Made by a program: the position numbers and the translations under genes
In this document: positions 4,098 through 8,928 of the stretch, piece by piece
Position numbering within the stretch: the stretch's first letter is position 1
How the letters are laid out: each line of letters begins with the position of its first letter
Assembly: GCA_021827225.1 (NCBI GenBank)
Contig: JAKAXG010000136.1
Coordinates: 1-8,928, forward strand
Reading direction: 5' to 3'
Source: Actinomycetes bacterium
GTDB lineage: Bacteria > Actinomycetota > Acidimicrobiia > Acidimicrobiales > Palsa-688
Length of the DNA stretch: 8,928 nucleotides
Notes under the pieces: generated by a model
What the model was told of the DNA's origin: nothing
Databases searched by the model: none
Seen by the model: only the letters and a program-made list of their open reading frames with translations

Positions 4098-6029
4098 ATG
4101 TCTCAGTTTCTTTCGCTCACCGTAGCGGGGGTCGCTACCTACGGCTGCATTTACGCCCTGACCGCCATGGGGCTGGTGGTCACCTACGCAACCTCCGGGA
4201 TCTTCAACTTCGCCCAGGGCGCGATCGGGATGATCGGGGCGTTCCTCTACTGGGAGTTCGGCCCCCACTGGGGCTGGCCGTCCTGGGCCGCGCTCGCCAT
4301 GGTCGTGCTGGTGATAACGCCGCTCATCGGGGCGCTCATCGAGCGTCTGGTGGTGCGTCGCCTGGAGAGCGCCAATCTCGAGGCCAAGCTGACCGTGACC
4401 ATCGCCCTGCTGCTACTCGGCATCGCCGCGGCCACCGCCATCTGGAACCCGGCCAGCAGCCGTAGCATCCCGCAGTTCTTCAACGGTCACCAGGTGTCGA
4501 TCGGGGGAGTGGTCCTCACCTGGCACCAGTTGATCATCGTGGCGGTGGCGGCCGGCGCGGCCGGGCTGCTCCGTCTCTTCTTCTACCGGACCCGGACAGG
4601 TATCGCCACCAGGGCGGTCGTCGACGACCGGGAGCTGGCTTCCCTCGCCGGCGCCGCCCCGGCCCGCTTCTCGCAGCTCGGCTGGGCCATGGGTTGCTCG
4701 CTGGCCTCGATCGCCGGCATCCTCATCGCCCCCCTGATCAACCTCGACATCACCAACCTGACCCTTCTGGTGATCAGCGGCTACGCCGCTGCGATGGTGG
4801 GCCGGCTGAAGAGCCTGCCCCTGACCTTCGCCGGGGCCATCATCCTCGGGCTGCTGCAGTCCTACGCCATCGGCTACCTGCCGGTCAGCGTGGCGTGGAG
4901 CGACCTCGAGCAGATCATCCCGATGCTGTTCCTGCTCATCGTCATGCTGGTGCTGCCCCAGTCCAGGGCCAGCCTCACCCGGCGCGTCATGGTCCGGGCC
5001 CCCCGCGTGGTCGGCCTCCGGGAGTCGCTCGTGGTCGGTGCTGCGTTCCTGGTGGTGGCGGTGATCGCCTCCCGGTTCTTGAATTCCGCCGGCCTCGGCT
5101 ACGCCAACCGGGGCCTGGCCCTGGCCATCATCATGCTGTCGCTGGTGCTGCTGACCGGCTATGGCGGGCAGGTGTCCCTCTGCCAGCTGAGCTTCGCCGG
5201 GCTCGGAGCCTTCGCCATGGCCAAGGTGGGCGGGGGCCACGGCTCTCTGCTCGGCCTGCTCGCCGCGGTGGGTCTGGCCGGGGCGGTGGGCGCCGTCGTG
5301 GCCCTGCCGGCCCTGCGCCTGAGGGGGCTGTACCTGGCGCTTGCCACCCTGGCCTTCGCCCAGGGGATGGACGCGGCGTTCTTCAACAACACCAACGTGT
5401 TCGGCGTGTCGCTGTCCATCACGGTGGCCCGCCCCGCCCTGCCCGGGATCGCCCTGGACAGCAATCGGACCTATCTGGTCGTGCTGTGCGTGGTCTTCGC
5501 CCTGGTGGCGGTCGGGGTCCTGGCCATTCGCCGATCCCGCTACGGCCGGCGGCTCCTGGCGGTGAACGACAGCCCCGGCGCCTGCCTGACCCTCGGGATC
5601 GACATGACCCGGTCCAAGCTCGCCGTGTTCATCCTGGCCGCGGCCATCGCCGGCCTCGGAGGGGCGCTCTACGGCGGGGCTCAGGGGGCCGTCGGGCCCA
5701 ACGACTTCCAGTTCCTGCTGAGCCTCACCCTGCTGCTACTGGCGGTGGCGTGGGGTATCCGCACCACGGCCGGGATGCTCTTCGGTGGCATCGTCTTCGC
5801 CCTGGGGCCGCTGCTCGAGCAGCACCTGACGCATCCCCGGGACGCCTTCTCCCTGCTGGTGGGCCTGGCCGCCATCGGGGTCTCCCAGAACCCGGAGGGG
5901 ACCTTCGGGGGTAACACGCTCCTCCAGAGATGGAGGGAGGGCCGCTCCGGCGGTGTCCCGGCGGCGCCGGCGTTGGAAGCGGCGATGGCTGACCAGTCGG
6001 CAGAGAGGCTCAGCCATGCTGCGGGTTGA
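4098..6029 (+). CDS. livHM: Fused LivH-LivM permease of a branched-chain amino acid-type (HAAT) ABC importer
   Basis: The 643-residue protein is twice the length of a single HAAT permease and joins two permease domains. Residues 1 to about 288 are LivH-like: 'MGLVVTYATSGIFNFAQGAI' (24-43) is the hallmark first region, and a cytoplasmic ATPase-contact loop lies around 'LASLAGAAPARFSQLGWAMG' (180-199). A basic linker (about 289-308) follows. Residues from about 309 to 610 are LivM-like, with 'GYGGQVSLCQLSFAGLGAF' (354-372) and an ATPase-contact loop at 'SPGACLTLGIDMTRSKLAVF' (492-511). Many hydrophobic segments are visible, roughly eight or more per half. The last ~35 residues are a polar Ala-rich tail. 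It would form the transmembrane channel alone, paired with the LivG and LivF ATPases encoded next. ATG 4098 is forced as the start: an in-frame TAG lies at 4089-4091 and the next Met is residue 24. Its Shine-Dalgarno site is poor. The 3' end overlaps livG by 14 nt. The substrate is unknown. Confidence 0.9.
   Translation: MSQFLSLTVAGVATYGCIYALTAMGLVVTYATSGIFNFAQGAIGMIGAFLYWEFGPHWGWPSWAALAMVVLVITPLIGALIERLVVRRLESANLEAKLTVTIALLLLGIAAATAIWNPASSRSIPQFFNGHQVSIGGVVLTWHQLIIVAVAAGAAGLLRLFFYRTRTGIATRAVVDDRELASLAGAAPARFSQLGWAMGCSLASIAGILIAPLINLDITNLTLLVISGYAAAMVGRLKSLPLTFAGAIILGLLQSYAIGYLPVSVAWSDLEQIIPMLFLLIVMLVLPQSRASLTRRVMVRAPRVVGLRESLVVGAAFLVVAVIASRFLNSAGLGYANRGLALAIIMLSLVLLTGYGGQVSLCQLSFAGLGAFAMAKVGGGHGSLLGLLAAVGLAGAVGAVVALPALRLRGLYLALATLAFAQGMDAAFFNNTNVFGVSLSITVARPALPGIALDSNRTYLVVLCVVFALVAVGVLAIRRSRYGRRLLAVNDSPGACLTLGIDMTRSKLAVFILAAAIAGLGGALYGGAQGAVGPNDFQFLLSLTLLLLAVAWGIRTTAGMLFGGIVFALGPLLEQHLTHPRDAFSLLVGLAAIGVSQNPEGTFGGNTLLQRWREGRSGGVPAAPALEAAMADQSAERLSHAAG
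6004..6008 (+). promoter_or_regulatory. Ribosome binding site for livG
   Basis: AGAGG lies 7 nt before ATG 6016, inside the end of the permease gene. It decides the livG start against the longer in-frame reading from 5953, whose N-terminus is Arg/Trp-rich and unlike any ABC ATPase. Confidence 0.55.
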
Positions 6030-6744
6030 GGAGGCGACCGTGCACTTCGGCGGCGTCAGGGCGCTCGACGACGTGAGCCTGGCTGGCGAAGCCGGGGAGG
6101 TAACCGGCCTCATCGGTCCCAACGGGGCGGGCAAGACCACGCTGTTCAACGTCATCACGGGGCTGCAGAAACCAGCCCGGGGCCGGATCACCATTGACGG
6201 GCGGGACGTGACCGGTACCGGGCCGAAGCAGCGGGCCCGGAACGGGCTGGGCCGGACCTTCCAGCGCCTCGAGATATTCGGATCCCTCACCGTCGCCGAC
6301 AACGTGCTCGTGGCCCTGGAGAACCGGGGGCTGCGGGGCCGACAGGCCCGGGCCGAGTCCACCCGGCTGCTGAGCCGGGTCGGCCTGGAGGCGGTGGCCG
6401 GCACGCAGGCCGATGTGCTGCCCACCGGGCTGGCCCGCCTGCTGGAGCTGGCCCGGGCCCTGGCGTGCCGGCCCAAGCTGCTGCTGCTCGACGAGCCCTC
6501 ATCGGGGCTCGACTCCACCGAGAGCGTCAGGTTGGGCCAGCTGATCGCCGACCTGGCCGGCGAGGGCCTGGCCGTGCTCCTGGTCGAGCACGACATGGAG
6601 ATGGTCATGAAGCTCTGCCGGCGGATCCACGTGCTGGACTTCGGCCGGATCATCGCGTCGGGAGAGCCGGCGCAGATCCAGGCCGATCCGGCTGTCCAGG
6701 CGGCGTACCTCGGGGCGCCCATCGCCGCGGGGAGCGGGGCGTGA
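6016..6744 (+). CDS. livG: LivG-type ABC importer ATP-binding protein with divergent signature motif
   Basis: This 242-residue nucleotide-binding subunit powers the importer from the cytoplasmic face. It shows Walker A GPNGAGKTT (34-42), the Q-loop 'LGRTFQRLEIF' (78-88, Gln83), Walker B LLLLDEP (155-161), a D-loop (SSGLD) and the H-loop His192 in LLVEHDMEM. The LivG-type C-terminal extension, from 'HVLDFGRIIASGEPAQIQADP' onward, ends in AAYLG. The ABC signature is altered: where LivG proteins normally have LSYGQQRRLEIARAL or similar, this has LPTGLARLLELARAL (135-149), keeping one Gly but losing the Ser-Gly-Gly and Gln positions. A similar 'LPxGxxRLxELxRAL' form occurs in some actinobacterial homologues, by my recollection. 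Start ATG 6016 overlaps the permease stop by 14 nt. The TGA overlaps the GTG of livF (GTGA). Confidence 0.9.
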   Translation: MLRVEEATVHFGGVRALDDVSLAGEAGEVTGLIGPNGAGKTTLFNVITGLQKPARGRITIDGRDVTGTGPKQRARNGLGRTFQRLEIFGSLTVADNVLVALENRGLRGRQARAESTRLLSRVGLEAVAGTQADVLPTGLARLLELARALACRPKLLLLDEPSSGLDSTESVRLGQLIADLAGEGLAVLLVEHDMEMVMKLCRRIHVLDFGRIIASGEPAQIQADPAVQAAYLGAPIAAGSGA

Positions 6745-7529
6745 CCGCCGTCGGGGACCGGACGGACGGCCCCGAGGCCACTCCCGCCGGCCAGGCTCCG
6801 GCCCTGCGCCTCGAGGCGGTGCACGCCGCCTACGAGCGGGTGGAGGTGCTGCGGGGGATCCACCTCAGCGTGGCGCCCGGCCAGGTGTTCGCCCTCCTGG
6901 GCCCGAACGGAGCCGGCAAGAGCACCACGCTGCGGGTGATAAGCGGGCGCATGCGGCCGCTGCAGGGCAGGGTGTTCATGGGTGGTCGGGACATCACCGG
7001 GCGGGCCCCGGAGAAGCTCGCCCGGGCCGGCCTCTGCAGCGTCCCGGAGGGCCGGGGGGTCTTCCCCAACCTCACCGTCGCCGAGAACGTCCGTATGTGG
7101 ACCTTCCGCGGGGGTCTGCGCCGCTCCGAGGTCGAAGAGGCGACCTTCGGCCGGTTCCCCCGCCTGGCCGAGCGGCGGCGGCAGCTGGCGGGGACCCTCT
7201 CTGGCGGCGAGCAGCAGATGCTCGCCATGTCGCGGGCCCTGTCGACGGGACCGAAGCTGCTGCTGCTGGACGAGATCTCCATGGGGCTGGCCCCGCTGGT
7301 GGTGGCGGAGCTGTACGAGCTGGTCGCCCAGATCGCCCGCGAGGGTCTGGCCATCCTGCTGGTCGAGCAGTTCGCGGCCACGGCCCTCGGGGTGGCGGAG
7401 CGGGCGGCGGTGATGGTGCAGGGCCGGATCGAGCTCGAGGGATCCCCTTCCGACATAGCCGAGGCGGCCGGCGAGCTCTATCTGGGAGGCGGACCAGCCG
7501 GTCCGCCGGCCGGTGAGATCACCAAATGA
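6741..7529 (+). CDS. livF: LivF-type ABC importer ATP-binding protein
   Basis: This 262-residue ATPase is the second energy-coupling subunit and should heterodimerise with LivG. It has Walker A GPNGAGKST (54-62), a Q-loop region of the LivF type ('SVPEGRGVFPNLTVAENV', 100-117), a canonical signature TLSGGEQQMLAMSRAL (152-167) and Walker B LLLLDE (173-178). The H-loop position is Gln210 (LLVEQFAATA) instead of His, which is usual for LivF. About 20 residues of Ala/Pro/Gly-rich extension precede the ATPase fold, and the C-terminal ~15 residues are a Gly/Pro tail. GTG 6741 was chosen because it overlaps the livG TGA by 4 nt and has GGAG 6 nt upstream (6731-6734). The longer in-frame reading from 6465 lies inside livG and makes no ABC sequence. 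The stop overlaps the receptor gene's ATG (ATGA). Confidence 0.92.
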   Translation: MTAVGDRTDGPEATPAGQAPALRLEAVHAAYERVEVLRGIHLSVAPGQVFALLGPNGAGKSTTLRVISGRMRPLQGRVFMGGRDITGRAPEKLARAGLCSVPEGRGVFPNLTVAENVRMWTFRGGLRRSEVEEATFGRFPRLAERRRQLAGTLSGGEQQMLAMSRALSTGPKLLLLDEISMGLAPLVVAELYELVAQIAREGLAILLVEQFAATALGVAERAAVMVQGRIELEGSPSDIAEAAGELYLGGGPAGPPAGEITK

Positions 7530-7534
7530 AAGGG
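7512..7534 (+). promoter_or_regulatory. Two ribosome binding sites competing for the receptor start
   Basis: GGTGAG (7512-7517) lies 8 nt before ATG 7526 and matches the GGTGA part of the anti-Shine-Dalgarno complement. AAAGGG (7529-7534) lies 9 nt before GTG 7544, which is in frame. Either start leaves a complete signal peptide, so the mature lipoprotein would be the same. The first would couple translation to livF through the ATGA overlap. Confidence 0.4.
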
Positions 7535-8899
7535 ACAAACGAAGTGACAAAGCCTCGACGGTCCGCCCGTCACCGCGCCCTGATGGCGAGCCTGGCCGGA
7601 GCGGTCGCGCTGGTCGCGGGTGCCTGCGGCAGCACCGCGCACTCGTCGGCTCCTGCAGCCAACTCGTCGGGCAGCACCGGTTCCAGCGCGTCGGGCGGGG
7701 CGACCACAGCGGGCACGATCGCCCCTCCTGCGGCGGTGACCGGGACGTTGAGCGGTCCCGGTGTCACGGCCACCACCATCACCCTCGGCCAGATCACCAC
7801 CACCTCCGGCCCGGTGCCCGGCCTGTTCGAGGGGGCAAATCAGGGCCTGGCCGCCTGGGCCGCCTACATGAACGCCCACGGAGGGATCGACGGTCGCACC
7901 ATAAAGATCGTCAGTGCCGACGACGGTTTCAACTGCAACACCTACACCAGCGACCTCAAGAACTTCGCCAAGCAGGTCTTCGCCATGGTCGGGACCTTCA
8001 CCCTGGAGGACACCTGTGGCAAGTCCGTCCTGGCGGCCAACCCGAACCTGATCGACGTGCAGGGCGCCGCCCTCGACCCGACGCTCTACAGCGTTCCCAA
8101 TGTCTTCACCCCGGCGCCGGACCCGCCCGGCTACCAGACCACGCCCTACGCCTACATCAAGAGCCTGTTCCCCAACGACATCACCCACACCGCCAGCCTG
8201 GTCGGGTCGCCGGCCGCGGCCAACGGGAAGGAGGAGCAGCTCACTGCCGAGTCCATCGGCTACAAGTACGTGTACACCAGACTGATCGGGCCGTTCGAGA
8301 CGAACTTCACCAGTGACATCCTGCGCATGAAGAACGACGGGGTGAAGATCGTGGACCTCGGCGCGGTGGCGGTGAATGACGTGGCCGACTTCATCCAGCA
8401 GGCCGCGCAGCAGAACTTCCGTCCCGACGCCATCATCTCGGCCCCGGCCTATGACGCCCAGCTCCTCGAGCTGATCGGCAACGCGTCGCTGGCGGACAAC
8501 ATCCTGTACGCCCCGCTGCCGTACCCGCTCTACCTGGGCACCGACCGGGCGACCGTACCGGCGGTCAACACCTTCCTCACCTGGCTCGACAAGACCTACC
8601 CGGGCAAGAGCGCCAACATCTACAGCGTCTCGGCCTGGGCCGCCGGGACGCTGCTGGTCGATGGCATGCGCGCCGCCGGTCCCAACATCGACCAGGCATC
8701 GGTCATCAAGGCCCTGGACGGCATCCACACCTTCAACGCCGGCGGCCTGGTGGCCCCCTCTGACCCGGGGGGCCGTCAGGGCACCCACTGCGTGGTCGTG
8801 GCCGGGGTGCGGAACGGCCAGTGGGTGCGCATCCACCCCTCCAGCGGGTTCGACTGCAGCGGCGTGTACCACAACGTTCCGCTCAGCGCTTTGAAGTAG
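7526..8899 (+). CDS. Lipoprotein substrate-binding protein of the branched-chain amino acid-type ABC importer
   Basis: This 457-residue receptor is a type I periplasmic-binding-protein fold and would deliver the ligand to the fused permease. The N-terminus has a basic n-region, a hydrophobic core (LMASLAGAVALV) and the lipobox AGAC, with Cys34 as the lipidated residue. A Ser/Thr/Ala/Gly-rich linker (about 35-75), typical of membrane-tethered actinobacterial receptors, follows. The binding domain begins near 'ATTITLGQITTTSG' (82-95) and includes GANQGLAAWAAYMNAHGGIDGR (103-124), the family's N-A-x-G-G-I/V-x-G-R pattern, and 'GTFTLEDTCG' (156-165). Four Cys in the mature part (137, 164, 422, 444) could form two disulfides. 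ATG 7526 overlaps the livF TGA; GTG 7544 is an alternative with its own ribosome binding site. Despite the label, such receptors bind leucine-type amino acids, urea, amides or aromatic acids, and I cannot tell which. The twin Arg (11-12) lacks a Tat motif. Confidence 0.88.
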   Translation: MKGTNEVTKPRRSARHRALMASLAGAVALVAGACGSTAHSSAPAANSSGSTGSSASGGATTAGTIAPPAAVTGTLSGPGVTATTITLGQITTTSGPVPGLFEGANQGLAAWAAYMNAHGGIDGRTIKIVSADDGFNCNTYTSDLKNFAKQVFAMVGTFTLEDTCGKSVLAANPNLIDVQGAALDPTLYSVPNVFTPAPDPPGYQTTPYAYIKSLFPNDITHTASLVGSPAAANGKEEQLTAESIGYKYVYTRLIGPFETNFTSDILRMKNDGVKIVDLGAVAVNDVADFIQQAAQQNFRPDAIISAPAYDAQLLELIGNASLADNILYAPLPYPLYLGTDRATVPAVNTFLTWLDKTYPGKSANIYSVSAWAAGTLLVDGMRAAGPNIDQASVIKALDGIHTFNAGGLVAPSDPGGRQGTHCVVVAGVRNGQWVRIHPSSGFDCSGVYHNVPLSALK

Positions 8900-8928
8900 C
8901 ACTGGGAAGAGGGGAGGGGCGGCCGCTG
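8900..8928 (+). other. Purine-rich tail after the receptor gene
   Basis: The last 29 nt contain GAAGAGGGGAGGGG (8906-8919), which could be a strong ribosome binding site for another gene of the same operon just beyond the window. No terminator hairpin is visible before the window ends, so the operon may continue. No start codon can be seen within the available bases. Confidence 0.3.

Noticed and set aside
4034..4465. Frame starting with TTG at 4034 that overlaps the permease start
   Set aside because: After about 30 residues it becomes an Arg/His/Gly-rich shadow of the permease. The permease frame has the real membrane-protein sequence.
5736..7550. 604-residue minus-strand open frame opposite the permease end and both ATPases
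   Set aside because: Low-complexity Ser/Arg/Pro/Gly composition and no motif, opposite clear Walker A and B motifs on the plus strand.
7526..7630. Twin-arginine (Tat) signal in the receptor N-terminus
   Set aside because: Arg11-Arg12 is not followed by the required hydrophobic F/L-K context, while a lipobox with Cys34 is present.
7478..8902. 474-residue minus-strand open frame opposite the receptor gene
   Set aside because: The product is Val/Gly/Arg/His-rich without any fold-like pattern, while the plus strand encodes an obvious receptor. Such long antisense frames are expected from GC-rich codon usage.

Overview
The window is GC-rich (about 70% by eye) and gene-dense. Its gene content points to an actinobacterium (Actinomycetota), possibly a lineage such as Acidimicrobiia, although the phylum-level call is inference. 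The supports are an SCO6745/SalK-family protein, a PPOX-fold F420/flavin-type oxidoreductase, a nitrobindin with the actinobacterial-style motif, GTG starts, and several genes whose start codon sits 6-8 nt after a TANNNT-like -10 box, which is the leaderless arrangement common in actinobacteria. No RNA genes, mobile elements or CRISPR arrays were seen.

Left part (1-2425). The window opens with the C-terminal end of an isocitrate lyase/PEP mutase superfamily enzyme on the plus strand. It converges on a minus-strand pair, a PrmA-type ribosomal protein L11 methyltransferase followed 21 nt later by a nitrobindin-like heme-binding beta-barrel. A 63-nt divergent promoter region separates prmA from a plus-strand SCO6745-family gene.

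Middle part (2422-3904). A small acidic protein of unknown function and a PPOX-class oxidoreductase lie on the minus strand. The small gene's stop codon physically overlaps the stop of the SCO6745 gene in the palindrome CTAG. The PPOX gene is divergent from a crotonase-family (enoyl-CoA hydratase-like) gene across only 34 nt, which appears to hold two back-to-back leaderless promoters.

Right part (3905-8928). After a 193-nt intergenic region with an AT-richer patch and a small inverted repeat comes a tightly overlapped four-gene ABC importer operon of the branched-chain amino acid (HAAT) type. It encodes a fused LivH-LivM permease, LivG ATPase, LivF ATPase, and last a lipoprotein substrate-binding protein. 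Each junction overlaps (14, 4 and 4 nt), so translation is probably coupled. Together these supply a complete importer: a lipid-anchored receptor, a single-chain channel with two permease domains, and two different ATPases. The substrate cannot be read from sequence. The neighbouring crotonase leaves open a carboxylic acid or amino acid destined for acyl-CoA catabolism.

I see mostly recognisable housekeeping and accessory metabolism rather than a novel system. The points most worth a second look are the fused permease with the receptor gene last, the altered ABC signature in LivG, the replaced second glutamate in the crotonase, the unrecognised small acidic protein, and the operator-like repeat before the transporter operon.
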